The notes beneath the pieces are model-generated. The model was given only the letters and a program-made list of their open reading frames with translations. It was not told the DNA's origin and searched no databases. The translations under genes were made by a program, and so were the position numbers. Positions 43,479-60,403 of a DNA stretch of 64,000 nt are shown piece after piece. Origin of the DNA: Salvelinus alpinus. Lineage: Eukaryota > Chordata > Actinopteri > Salmoniformes > Salmonidae. How positions within the stretch are numbered: position 1 is the first letter of the stretch; each line of letters begins with the position of its first letter. The stretch lies in NCBI RefSeq assembly GCF_045679555.1, contig NC_092100.1:29017106-29081105 (forward strand), written 5' to 3'.

Positions 43479-44143
43479 ACTAAAGCAACAGGCTAAGACT
43501 ATACACATTGTTTTAATGAGCTAGAAATGCAAAAGAACTGCATCATTACTGGGATGTAAAACATTATGCAAGTATGTGATATGAAAGTATTTAGGATAAA
43601 AACCTAAGAACATAATCCAAGGAAATACAATCACATGCAGTATGAAATTAGAACTTGATTCCCCAGCAAAGTGTGACAAACTCCTGCCTCTCCCACTGTC
43701 CACCTAAACCCCATTATTTCTGACCTGCACATCCACATCTTACAACTTGCTGTCTACCATTCATCCCTTTACAAAACATAGGCTACTTCCTCCACCTTTC
43801 CTCTTTATTCAAATTAAAGCAAATTAACTTTGAATAAAATACTGAGCTGATACATTACAAATGACTGGTGGAAAACCACCGGTACATTACTGCTGCTAAA
43901 CTTGACCTTAGCTTTCTCCTTTAATTTCAAATATTGAGCCTCAGATTGTACAATCCATCACTGTTCAAACTGAATAACATACACACCTGTATTTCTGTGA
44001 TTTATCTTACTTATTTTATCTCCTCACTGACTCTTTACCTATTTCATCCCAATATTTCATGACTGGTTGAAACAGTGTTGGATTGCAAGCCTTCTATCTC
44101 TTTTAAAGATTTTGCTCTTTCTTATCTCCAGTACAAACAACTT

Positions 44144-44401
44144 GGTAACACTTTATTTGGGTAGTCCCAAGTAGATGGTTCGTAGATGTTCAATAACTGT
44201 CAACAACATTTCAACTAACTATCCACTAACCCCAACCCTAGCCCTAACCTTAACCCTAACCCTTATTTTAAATTCTAAACCTAAACCTAACCCTAACTTT
44301 AACCATAACTTTAGCAAGCAGTTCCTTATCATCAGATAGCTTGTTGAACGTATGACCATCTGTATATCATCTATACGGGACTATCCAAATAAAGTGTGAC
44401 C
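44144..44401. mobile_element. 258-bp hAT-type MITE
   Basis: Inverted ends GGTAACACTTTATTTGG and its complement lie at 44144 and 44401. An exact 8-bp target duplication, AACAACTT, lies at 44136-44143 and 44402-44409. The interior is CCCTAACC-rich (telomere-like) and non-coding. The 8-bp duplication points to hAT mobilisation. Confidence 0.88.
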
Positions 44402-45659
44402 AACAACTTTATATGAATAAACCGTTACAACTATTCCGCTAGGGGAAGAGAAAGAAACACTGACAACAGCTAAATAATTGATCAAACTCAAGGATATTCA
44501 GATAACCTGAAACATACGAAACAAAACTGTTGGGTATGTTAGTGAGACAATGTTGCTGTGCCTTTGCATCATTTTCTGGGAGAAATTTACTGCTTAGACG
44601 TTATAAACCCTGATCTAGATGAAACGTGAAATAAAGAGAATAATAAAAATAAAAAAACAATGCAGAGGAAAAAGACTATTTGCCTCAATTTACAGAGAGC
44701 GAGCTCAGCACTGACCTCATTGTGTGCTCTGTGCTGCTAGTCTCATGTTCAAAGACTGTTACAATAACATTAAAGAGGAGACAGGAAGACAGAAAGTGCC
44801 TCTTTGTAAAAGTAACTTTTCTAGAACACAACTTTCTATATTCTACTAACATCCCATACGAAAGCCGAAAGACTGACAAATACAGTATGTATATAGAGAA
44901 AAGAAATACAAAAAGTAAACATCATGACTTTCAAACAAAACATGAATAAAATAATAACAAATACAATTTCATTAAAATAGTGCTATAATAGGATAAGAGA
45001 TAGCTTTTAGGCAATCGTTTACAGTCCTTTATAAATACAAAATAAATAGGTGATTGAATGGTAACTACTTGTACTTGATGGTAGGCCTACTTCCAAACTA
45101 CCTGATGGAAGTTGATACTCAATAAATAATCATCAAAACTTGAAAAACAAAAATGTATGTATGCTCAGTGCTCCTCAGGTGCTCCTTGAAAACAAACTTT
45201 CTGGGAAATAATAAGGTAGATGGAAACAGACATTTGGATTAATTAGAAATACAGTATATCAATTTAGAAATAAGTTATTATTTAAGAACAAATATGTTCC
45301 ATTTAATAATCACCCAGTCATTTCCTATTTATAAAGCATTGTAAATGAAAGTGCCTCCAAAATATTTTGCATAGGGGGACAAAAGAAAACATAGATAGGC
45401 GCTCCATGCATACAGAAGGCGAAGTGGGGACTAAACTGAATGTATCACATAGTGCAAAACCCCGCAGAAGACAACGAGGTTTGGGTCGATCCCCTTAACC
45501 CACACTTTAAAACTAAAAGGAATCCCACCCCACCCCACCCCCAAATCCCCAGCAATGTGGACTTTGGTCTCTCCAGTTAACAGCTTGATGTCAGGGTGTG
45601 AGACTGGCATAGTACGACGGACAGATCACCCTGACCCACTCCCTGTGTCTTGCTGGCCT

Positions 45660-49492
<3,833 letters not shown>

Positions 49493-50187
49493 CTGCAGAC
49501 AGACCACACAGACACAACAACGCTCTGGCTCAAACATCTAGGAAAACATATACTACCAAATGAATGCACAGATCTGGGTACATTATTCAACACAGTCGTT
49601 GTGGCTCACTTTTAACCACTCAGATAAAAGTAGTAAGGTTTTCTCAAATAACAAAATAGAGGAAAGGGTCACTCAGTTCACTAGAGACACTTCTGTCTCT
49701 GTCTTCTCCCATTCCGTCTAAGACTTAGGGGAGGGGTAAGAGGGATGGGAGGAGTGCTGATTGGAATGAAAGAGAAAACCTCACTTGCGTCAGAGTGGCT
49801 CGTACAATAGGGGGTTTGAATTGTAAAACACATGCAACCCATTCTGAGCAAACAGAAAGAAAGGCCTATTGAAGATCCTCTTGAATCTAAACAAGGAAAT
49901 GGTTCTCTAGTCCCACGTACAGGCATACATACACTAACATTCCACTTTTTCTCTCTTCCTGTCTCACCTCAGGCCCAGCCAAGGCCCAGCCTAGCTCACT
50001 GAGATGTTTTCTTCCTGCCATGTTGCTGTTTATTTATCAAGGCTGCTGTAGGATGGAGAGAGACAGAGGGACAGCAAACCAAGGCTCTCCTATGAGAAAT
50101 CAGTAAATCCTGACTTTATTTATACAAATTAGTGTGTGTATATACATTAATGCCCTATCGCTAAGTATGTTTATATCCATATGAGAC

Positions 50188-50575
50188 ATGAGAGAAAGAG
50201 AGAGCGAAAGAGAGCGAGAAAGAGAGAGAGAGAGAGACAGCAAGAGAGAGGGGGAGAGAGCATGTACAGGACTCCATGGCAGTGTGAGACAGAGAGAGAG
50301 AGAGACAGAGAGAGAGAGACAGAGAGAGAGAGACAGAGAGAGAGAGACAGAGAGAGAGAGAGGGGGGAGAGAGCATGTACAGGACTCCATGGCAGTGTGA
50401 GACAGAGAGAGAGAGACAGAGAGAGAGAGACAGAGAGAGAGAGAGGGGGAGAGAGAGGGGGAGAGAGCATGTACAGGACTCCATGGCAGTGTGAGACAGA
50501 GAGAGAGAGACAGAGAGAGAGAGGGGGAGAGAGCATGTACAGGACTCCATGGCAGTGTGAGCCAGAGAAAGGGGT
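50188..50575. repeat. GA-rich compound satellite with four copies of a 29-bp core
   Basis: GAGAGA/GACAGAGA tracts are punctuated by four copies of CATGTACAGGACTCCATGGC followed by AGTGTGAG, at about 50261, 50374, 50468 and 50534. Spacing shrinks from 113 to 94 to 66 bp. Long open frames on both strands are artefacts of the repeat. Confidence 0.92.
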
Positions 50576-50972
50576 ATAGTATATGGTTGTCTGTTTGGCT
50601 CAGGGCCATAGAAATAACACATCCCTGAGGCTTTGGAATTCAGTTCCAGACAAAAGCGTGTAGTCTGTCAGTCTGTGTGTGATGTTTATTTCTGTAGCTG
50701 GGAGTATAGGGAAGGAGGAAGAGAGAGGGGACGGGCTTTGGCTATAAACACGCATACCCTCTTTCAGACACATACACACACGTAAACCTAATCACTCTGA
50801 AACCCAAACACCAATCCTAGCCATAAACACACACACTTACAAACATACTGTCTGAGAGGTCAAATACTGTCTGCACAATGAACAACTTATTGATTTCACA
50901 GAACAGCCCAGTTCCCAGTTGTCAAGTGAGTCAGCACCTAGAACCATATCCTCTCTCCCCTTTCATTCCTCC

Positions 50973-51446
50973 AACTCTCTGTCATCACACCACTCTGACA
51001 TCTATCCCGACTCTCTGTCATCACACCACTCTGACATCTATCCCGACTCTCTGTCGTCACACCACTCTGACATCTATCCCGACTCTCTGTCGTCACACCA
51101 CTCTGACATCTATCCCGACTCTCTGTCGTCACACCACTCTGACATCTATCCCGACTCTCTGTCGTCACACCACTCTGACATCTATCCCGACTCTCTGTCG
51201 TCACACCACTCTGACATCTATCCCGACTCTCTGTCGTCACACCACTCTGACATCTATCCCGACTCTCTGTCGTCACACCACTCTGACATCTATCCCGACT
51301 CTCTGTCGTCACACCACTCTGACATCTATGCCGACTCTCTGTCGTCACACCACTCTGACATCTATCCCGACTCTCTGTCGTCACACCACTCTGACATCTA
51401 TCCCGACTCTCTGTCGTCACACCACTCTGACATCTATCCCGACTCT
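50973..51446. repeat. 36-bp minisatellite, 13 near-identical units
   Basis: Unit ACTCTCTGTCGTCACACC then ACTCTGACATCTATCCCG. Thirteen copies were counted; units 1-2 have CATC for CGTC and one unit (about 51325) has TATGCC for TATCCC. Because 36 is a multiple of 3, frames stay open on both strands, but nothing suggests a gene. It lies in cbfb intron 3. Confidence 0.95.
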
Positions 51447-52657
51447 CCAACCAAACAATACTTCTTCCTCCCTGGCAACTAACTCTCCTCCCTCATCTCT
51501 CTCTCAGGTCCACACCTCACATCTCAGGTTCTTTACTAGGGTTCCATTGCAAGAAGTATTCACATTTCCACTTTACACCAGGGATAAAGAAAAAACTAAG
51601 CCCATTCCAACTGCCTCTGAAAGCACTGAATCAATCGATTTACACAGGTTTAAATTAACCAAAGCAAATATTCCATCTTTTCACTATCAACTGAATAGAT
51701 CTAGTACACAAGCGGCACCTAATACACACTACACTAAACTACACTACACTACACTACACTAACCTACACTATACTAACTACACTGAACTACACTGAACTA
51801 CACTAAACTTCACCACACTATAACAGTGTTTGACAAAGACATATAGGCTACATGCATTAATGTGAACTAATGTGAAATCTGCACCACAGCACAGGCACAT
51901 GGTTATGCATGAGATGAAATGCAAGGACTTAAATGTGCACCATAAGTGGTTCTGAGAATCCATATACCATGGGACAGTGAGTTTCAAATAAACAGATGAA
52001 TGTCTGGTTACATATATTTTTATCATTTTGGACCTCTCCACCTTTTTTGTCCCCCACCGGCCAACTTAAACAGAGCTCCCCCCCAACCAATACAGGCCTT
52101 TTAGCCATCAATAACACATTTAAACAGTCTTTCTCTGGTCCTTCCAGAAGAAACATTCAGAACTCCATCAGGCTAAACACACAGTTTTTATTGGGGGGAT
52201 CCCAACAATGCAGACATGAGAAAAGCAGCTATACTCAAATCCTATCCCTCTTTCCCCCAGGTTAATTTGAGGTGATATATACTGTAGACATACAGACATA
52301 TCTTCTCTATACACCGGAGCAGCTCAACCCATCCACCCTCACAACTAACAGGGCACTGGGTTTAACAGGAAGGCTTAGTGATATCAGAGAAAATCTGATA
52401 TAGCTATATGTATACATATATGATTTGTTATTTGATGTGTATGAATGGAACTCTCTTACCCTGACCTACTGTCTAACACTAACCCTATTGGGTTTTATGT
52501 GGAGCCAAACCATGCAACTTAGAGAAAGGAGAGTGAGGAGTGGGGCAGATTGAGTCTGGTTGAGGGGAGGTGCTGTTGCAGTGGTTTATGGCCTGTTGAG
52601 TGGTCACTGGTGTCCTGGAGAGATAATTGAGTTTGACTGCAGGGAGTGAAACACATG

Positions 52658-52676
52658 GGGGGGGGGGGGGGGGGGG
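52658..52676. repeat. Poly-G run
   Basis: A run of about 18 G is followed by AGG. It can form G-quadruplexes and is a likely sequencing or assembly weak point. Confidence 0.85.
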
Positions 52677-52939
52677 AGGTACATAGGGGTTTATTGGTTG
52701 GGTAAGGTTATAGTTAATCTACTGTACCTTCTTATCATAGACATAATGGCCATAGACTTAAAGGGGGAGGATGGAGACACGGGAAAGATAAAAATAGCTA
52801 CAACACAGAGTAAGATAGACACAGGCAGTGTGGCGCAACAAGTTTGGTGGAAGGCTGCTTCCTGCCTGCTGCCTGCTCAGAGAGAGGGGGTAGAAGCCTG
52901 TAGGGTGGGACTGGTTTAAGGGATAACACACAGAGAATC

Positions 52940-53055
52940 AGTGTGTTTGTGAAGATGGGTGGGGGAGTGTGGGTGGGGGAGTGTGTGTATGTTTGTGTGA
53001 GTGTGTGTGTGTTTGTGTGAGTGTGTGTGTGTATGTGTGGGTGTGTGTGTTTGAG
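52940..53055. repeat. GT-rich low-complexity tract
   Basis: GTGTGTGTG mixed with GTTTGTGTGA and GGGTGGGGG units. No gene; in cbfb intron 3. Confidence 0.8.
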
Positions 53056-53989
53056 TTCCTGAAAGAAAGAGGGCGAGAGAGAGAGGGTGGGGGTTAATAC
53101 TGGGATTCAATTCATGGGAAGCGTTTGATTCCTACAGCCAAAACAATCCTGATCTTCTCTTTGAGACACTATTTGCCCATAAATGCCCTAGGGGACCAGG
53201 ACCTCATTTAGATGCATCTGCTCCTCTCAGTCTCTGTCTTTGAAAAATGCTTTGAATAAGTGCAGTGAAGTGAATAAAATGCTTTGAATAAGTATTCCAT
53301 ATATATTCCCCTCCAGTGCAGCTCACAGGTGTATTTTCCTTTGGCTCAGGACGTTAAGTACAGTATGTGTTTATAGTCAAGACTACCCAGACTCTGTAAT
53401 AATAAAGTTACACAAGACCACTACAAACAAGAAGCACAAATGAATGTGCTCATGAACAAATAACATGGGTAGATTTTCGACACAAAGGCATATATGAGTA
53501 ACAAGCTGAGACACACAGAGAATAAGACAAAGCTGAGACAGAGAGGTCTGAACATGTTGGTCCCTGGGTCCTTATACGTATACACAGAGGAGTAGTGAGA
53601 GACATGGTAGATATGCAGACTTAATGAGATACATTAAGTCACACTCAAGGCAGTATGTCTGAGAAGAGAGAGAGTGGTGGGGCTGACTAACCAAAGCACA
53701 CCAGAGTAGTCATAAAGGGGCCTTCATACTAGTGAATGTAACCATGCACTTTCACACTTAAGACGCCATGACTCTGTTAAGGCTAGATACTGTATAGGCC
53801 TATATGTCCTTCGCCAATCAACCACACCCACAGTATAAAGAGCAGGAAGTAGAAGACAGACATGTGCCACCCAGTGTGACATCCTGTTTCCCACGAGGCA
53901 GTTCCCTACAGAGCAGAGCAGAGGAGACAGACTCGAGGCAGATGTCATATCCTCAGGCAATGTGGAAGTGATCAATTATCAATTCATCC

Positions 53990-54697
53990 TATTACACTCA
54001 CCCTGGAGAGTGGGGAGTTACCCTCATCTGCAGTATCTATCTCAGAGACATTCATAAGCAATCGGGGGAGAAGGGCCTTGGTCAGGGAGGTGACCAAGAA
54101 CCCGATGGTCACTCTGACAGAGCTCCAGGGTTCCTCTGTGGAGATGGAAGAAACTTCCAGAAGGACAACCATCTCTGCAGCACTCCACCAATCAGGCCTT
54201 TATGGTAGAGTGGCTAGACGGAAGCCACTCCTCAGTAAAAGGCACATGACAGCCTGCTTGTAATTTGCCAAAATGCACCTAAAGACTCTCAGACCATGAG
54301 AAACAACCTTTTCTGGTCTGATGAACCCAAGATTGAACTCTTTGGCCTGAATGCCAAGCGTCACGTGTGGAGGAAACCTGGCACCATCCCTACGGTGAAG
54401 CATGGTGGTGGAAGCATCGTGCTGTGAGGATGTTTTTCAGCGGCAGGGACTGGAAGACTAGTCAGGATCGAGGGAAAGATGAATGGAGCAAAGTAGAGAG
54501 ATCCTTGATGAAAACCTGCTCCAGAGTGCTCAGGACCTCAGACTGGGGTGAAGGTTCACTTTCCAACAGGACAACGACCCTAAGCACACAGTCACTGTCG
54601 GAACTAGGACCACAAGCATTTCACTACACCCGCAATAACATCTGCTAAATATGTGTATGTGACCAATAAGGGGTCTGAGCACTTTCCGAATACACTG
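53990..54697 (+). mobile_element. Tc1-like transposon remnant, middle joined to the terminal end around a LINE tail
   Basis: Same family as the copy at 1-603. Transposase remains: [40 protein letters not shown] and the [10 protein letters not shown]-coding region at about 54555-54591. Then 77 bp of L2-type LINE tail (54593-54669), then only the last about 28 bp of the Tc1 end (GGGTCTGAGCACTTTCCGAA ... CACTG). TA follows at 54698. The 5' end and the last third of the transposase gene are missing. Several stops present. Confidence 0.9.
54593..54669 (+). mobile_element. LINE 3'-tail fragment inside the Tc1 remnant
   Basis: CACTGTCGGAACTAGGACCA, CAAGCATTTCACTACACC and GTGTATGTGACCAATAA match the end of the L2-type LINE at 16.2 kb. 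It lacks the last TTTGATTTGA and joins directly to the Tc1 terminal sequence. Confidence 0.85.
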
Positions 54698-54815
54698 TAT
54701 GTGTGTGTGTTTGTGTGCATGTGTTTGTGTGTTTGTGCGTATGTGTTTGTGTGTTTGTGCGTATGTGTTTGTGTGCATGTGTTTGTATGTGTGTGTGTGT
54801 GTGTGTGTGTGTGGG
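54698..54815. repeat. GT-rich microsatellite with a TTTGTGTG higher-order pattern
   Basis: GTGTTTGTGTG, GTGCGTATGTGTTT and GTGTGCATGTGTTTG units recur about every 30 bp, then pure GT. It begins at the TA of the Tc1 right end. Confidence 0.85.
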
Positions 54816-55528
54816 TGTGTACATATATCTAGAAAAAATAAATAAATATGTACATCCAAGTTATCAGGTGCAGGACAGAAGAACCTATCAAAGAAAGAAG
54901 GAATGTCTGCAACTCTGGTATGTTCTCATGCTGATTTAATCAGACGGACAATAAATATATACCCTTGCCCAAAGTGTAGACACTGTCAGACAAACATTGA
55001 GGGCAACACAGCGCCAGCTTTACAGCTGGGGAATGCAGTATTTTTATCTAGGAAACAAATGATCATGAATACATTTGAAAATGAAAACACAAACACACGC
55101 AGTGTTAGATGTGGATTCTGTTGGTTTTCTGTCAGATACATGGCCAGTCCCACATTGTTGCATTTCTTAAGAGGCTATTTCCTTACAGCCTGGAACAGGG
55201 GCTTTATTTACAAGCCTAGACCTTCTCATGCTGCACTGGGGCGAGGCGGGGGAGCCCAGACCCAGCAGCGTCTCGATGCAGAACAAAAACTCCTCCAGTC
55301 GTTACACAAGCACTGCTGAAATGACTTCCACATCTGTAAGAAACTGCATGGCTTTTAAAAAGCACGGCTACATGGAGAGTAAAAATGTGAACGGGAGCGC
55401 AGAAACGGTCTAACCACAAACTTCCTCTGCAGAAATAAATGTCAACCCCCACATCCCCCACACCCCCGTGACTGACACACGATCATGTGTATGCAGACAC
55501 ACACGCATACACACATGCACGCAAGCAT

Positions 55529-55650
<122 letters not shown>

Positions 55651-56144
55651 GCACATAACATACCACAGAGGTACATTGTGAATAAAAGTGGCAAAGAAGT
55701 TGAATTGATGAAACACCCATGTCTAAACAGGGCAGTGATTGAGTGTGCTGATCTGGATCCAGTGATGCTACTATGGAGTCTGATGGACCCAGCTAACCCA
55801 GACACACTAAACACCTTCTCCAAGAGTCCTAAACCATGACATGAGGACAAAGATGGGAACACAAACACACAACCACTGGTTGGGCCCACAGGCTCTGGCC
55901 TGAGAGGTCCACTGTTCACACATCCACACAGGAAATTAGATGAAACCACCACAGCCATGATTTGTGAGACAGACCCAACTGTGGACCAAGTACCTCCATA
56001 AAGATGGCCGAAAACACTGGGTGGAAGGGAGCATCCCTGACCTCTAAAACACAAAAGATTATATGTAAGACCAGGAATTGCCTTTTAGTTACACTGTTAA
56101 AAAAAGTATTATTATTATTTGTGTACTTGCTTGACATTTTACTG

Positions 56145-56240
56145 CATTGTTAGGAGCTAGGTAACATAAGCATTTCACTGCACCCGCTATAACATCTGCT
56201 AAACTGTGTATGCGACCAATAAACTTTGATTTCAACTTTG
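56145..56240 (+). mobile_element. LINE 3'-tail fragment
   Basis: GCATTGTTAGGAGCTAGGTA, CATAAGCATTTCACTGCACC, AACATCTGCTAAACTGTG and AATAAACTTTGATTTCAACT form a diverged fourth copy of the L2-type LINE end. Confidence 0.85.
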
Positions 56241-57099
56241 ACTCAGAAATGCCATAGATGGAGCCACAGGGAGGGAGGACACAGGATACTAGTGTAAAGT
56301 CCCAAAGTTAAGTTTGGATTTGATCAACATTCTGCTGTGGTCTAAGCAACAGCATATCATATTAGAAAAGCACACAATGAGTGGGACTGTATACTGCTCT
56401 GTGGTCAGTGTGGTGTCCCAGCCCTGACCAGCCCTGGGAGACCCTGACCCCATCCCAGGTCAGCTCCACTCCACTGGGCCACTCCTCCCCTCCCTCCCCT
56501 CTACAACCCAATCACAACTGGCCTGAGGCTGAGCCATCCCATCCCATCCCATCCCATCCCAGCCACACTCAGTCTCTCTGTGAGACTATGTGCTTATAAA
56601 AGCAGTTGCACAACAATCATGCTCTTAGGGAATGCCTTTGATATTAAAATCAACAGATGCAGGAATGTAGGGGGAATGTAGGGACTGGAGATCAATCACT
56701 CAATATCACACAGTAGGACAGTGTGACCGGAGGGATAAAAAATCCCATATTTCTGAGGCCTTGTTTCGAATTTGTCAATAACAATCATGTTGGATGACAA
56801 CAGGACGCTGGTATACTCAGAGGAGAGTGGAGGAGAAGTTGTCTCGTTCAGGCTGTGCCTATGGTGTGTTGGCAGAGCCTTGGCACAGTGGCTGGCAGTG
56901 AGCGTGACGCAGCCAGGCACGTTGGCACAGGGCTCCTCATTTAGACACGTGCCAAAAGCTCGTCAGCAGATCTGGATGCTCTCGGGGTAGAAGAAAAACA
57001 GAGAGAGCTTGAGAGAAAGGAGGAGAGCAGGGCTGCTGTCCCAGCCGCAGGGGGCAGAGGGCAGAGAGCCCGCACACAGAGGACCATTGTCCTCACACA

Positions 57100-57235
<136 letters not shown>

Positions 57236-58736
57236 AGGTGTGAACGCTAACAGCCAACTGATATAACACAGTACTAATTATGATATTAGCAGAAGGAATG
57301 CTACATCAATGAGTGTCTGGGACGTGTGTGAGTGTATTATTCACACAGTAAACATGAGTGTGTGGGAGTGACTCAGATCCCACTCAGGGCCTGAGCTCTC
57401 TCTCTCACTCTCTCTCTTTTTATGTCTCTATCTGACTCTCTCTTTCTCTCTCCCTCTGACTATCCCTCCCTCAATCCCTCTTTCTCTCTTTTTGTCTCAG
57501 TGTAAGTTGAGGTGGTTCCCCCTGTGGTAAGTGTGAATTTCCAGGCAGTCACCATGCTGTTTCATGGCTGTTCTGATTCTAGCCTCATGGCGCGACACCC
57601 TCTGACCCCCATCTGCCCATGAGCCTCCACCACAACCCCACAATACTGTGCTCTGGGCAGCAGGGCTACATCTGGGCTCTGAGTCTTCAGGTTCCGATCC
57701 ACAATCACACATAGACAGATGCCCCTGTTCCCTTCACCTCTCCTCTCCTTTTGCCTCCAGGTCTGTGGAGCCATGCCAGCTGCCTCCCCCGCACCCCTCT
57801 CACCCCTTCCCCCTCACCTTGCCCCCTTGCTGGGCTGTGACAGCTGCCTCTGTGACCCCCTGGTGACTCAGCCACCCCCACTGGGCAAGACAACAACCGG
57901 CAGGAAGTGACAAACACACTGGGGCCCAGTTCTGGTACCCTGCCACCTGCACCCTGGCACCACCACCTCCTCACCACATACTCTAAACTCCCTCCCACAC
58001 AGTCAGCCTTAATTAATGAGCAAAACAGGAAAGTCACAAACCCCTATATGAACTTAAACTCTCACTGATGCAAGGTCTAAAATAGGTAGAAGTGCCCACA
58101 CACTAATACTGGCGATGGTAACTAGAGAATAGAAAACCCATACATATAGGCTGTAATGCCATACTACACAGTGTGAGTGACGTCACCTCTGCCCCTGTGA
58201 TAACTGGTGTGTGAATGAGTACAGTGTAAGAGTTCGTGAGTAAGGCTCCTCCAGGCCCAAGCCATCAGCCTGCCCCCTTACAGACGAGGACCCAGAGGGG
58301 CCGGCTGGGGACTCCTGGCGTGGGAGGGAGGGACCCTACTAGACTGTGCTGACTGACACTCATTGTCTAGAACAACAGATCTACAGCTGCTTCTCAACCT
58401 GGCTACCCAACCACCAGCCTCTTTCTACACCTCTCCCTCCATCCCTCTATTCCAGTATCTTTATCTGTTCCCTTCCGTATGCTCAGCTCGATATGGAGAA
58501 GCAGGAAGTTCCTGGGAGTTGAGACAGCACAATTCCCTTACGGGAGCAGTGTGTGCAATCCTGCAATCCTAGTCAGGGCTGAGCTGTTTTTCCAGTATAT
58601 CCACATCTATGAGCACACACACATCCACCCCCCCCCCCCACCCCCCCACACACAAACAAACACACAGAACAGGTGTGACCAAGTGAGGTGAGACATACAT
58701 AGAGAAAGCAGGTTGAGCTAGAGAACGCTTCTCTCT

Positions 58737-59960
58737 GTAACCCACCCACACATATACCCAACCACAACCACACATATACCCAACCCCACCCACACATATA
58801 CCCAACCCCACCCACACATATACCCACCCACACATATACCCACCCACAACCACACATATACCCAACCCCACCCACACATATACCCAACCACAACCACACA
58901 TATACCCAACCCCACCCACACATATACCCAACCCCACCCACACATATACCCACCCACAACCACACATATACCCAACCCCACCCACACATATACCCACCCA
59001 CAACCACACATATACCCACCCACACATATACCCAACCACAACCACACATATACCCAACCCCACCCACACATATACCCAACCCCACCCACACATATAACCA
59101 CCCACACATATACCCACCCACAACCACACATATACCCAACCCCACCCACCCACACATATACCCAACCCCACCCACACATATACCCACCCACACATATACC
59201 CACCCACAACCACACATATACCCAACCCCACCCACACATATACCCACCCACAACCACACATATACCCACCCACAACCACACATATACCCAACCACACCCA
59301 CCCACACATATACCCACCCACACCCACACATATACCCAACCCCACCCACACATATACCCACCCACACATATACCCAACCCCAACCACACATATACCCAAC
59401 CACACCCACACATATAACCACCCACACATATACCCACCCACAACCACACATATACCCAACCCCAACCACACATATACCCAACCACACCCACACATATACC
59501 CACCCACACCCACACATATACCCATCCACACCCACACCCACCCACACCCACACATATACCCATCCACACCCACAACCACCCACAACCACACATATACCCA
59601 ACCCCACCCACACATATACCCACCCACACCCACACATATACCCATCCACACCCACACCCACCCACAACCACACATATACCCAACCCCACCCACACATATA
59701 CCCACCCACACATATACCCATCCACACCCACCCACACCCACCCACAACCACACATATACCCAACCCCACCCACACATATACCCACCCACACCCACACATA
59801 TACCCACCCACAACCACACATATACCCACACCCACACATATACCCACCCACACCCACACATATACCCATCCACACCCACCCACACCCACCCACAACCACA
59901 CATATACCCAACCCCACCTACACATATACCCACCCACATCCACACATATACCCAACCACA
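58737..59960. repeat. About 1.2-kb minisatellite of CACACATATACCCAACCC-type units
   Basis: Units of roughly 12-22 bp combine CACACATATACCC with AACCCCACC, ACCCA or ATCCACACC. The units vary and form larger mixed blocks. Strongly strand-biased: C-rich on the plus strand, almost no G. Three long minus-strand frames are open only because the repeat lacks stops. Confidence 0.95.
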
Positions 59961-60279
59961 CAAATGCTCAGACACAGACACACACTCAGAGACAAGTCTC
60001 TGTTCCTCCATCCACACCACCTGCCACAGAGACGGCTGTATTAGACTTGTTGTGCCCCGTGCGCTCACCCATTCTCCTGCCCCTTGTCCTTCCAAGCCCT
60101 ATAATTACCCCTAACCACCGAGTCACGACACCCCGGTTATAGCCCCCTAACTGACCCCCCCTCAAACCCAGTTATAGCCCCCTAACTGACCCCCCCCAAA
60201 ACCCAGTTATAGCCCCTAACTGCCCTGCATTCACCTGACACCATGCCAGCGCAGAACTCGCAAACATACATACAAACAA

Positions 60280-60403
<124 letters not shown>

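Larger units (their letters stand above)
42570..45659 (-). other. cbfb: cbfb 3' untranslated region and downstream DNA
   Basis: The cbfb stop is at 45660, and long 3' UTRs are normal for CBFB. AATAAAC on the minus strand near 42576 is one possible far end, but the two mobile fragments inside (43.35 and 44.14 kb) make a shorter UTR more likely. No other gene was recognised. Confidence 0.4.

Noticed and set aside
44220-44300. Interstitial telomere array (CCCTAA-like words)
   Set aside because: The words are irregular (CCTAACC, CCTTAACC, AAACC) and lie inside a MITE with an exact target duplication.
50100-50622. Ser/Leu-rich and Arg/Glu-rich long frames
   Set aside because: Artefacts of GAGAGA/GACAGA repeats.
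50878-51762. 294-codon and 187-codon open frames over the 36-bp repeat
   Set aside because: Frames are open on both strands because the unit is a multiple of three with no stop. There is no splice or domain evidence, so this is a minisatellite and not a repeat protein.
58569-60095. 508-codon and 462-codon Gly/Val/Trp-rich minus-strand frames
   Set aside because: They are translations of the CACACATATACCC satellite with no conserved start or domain. Rejected as coding.
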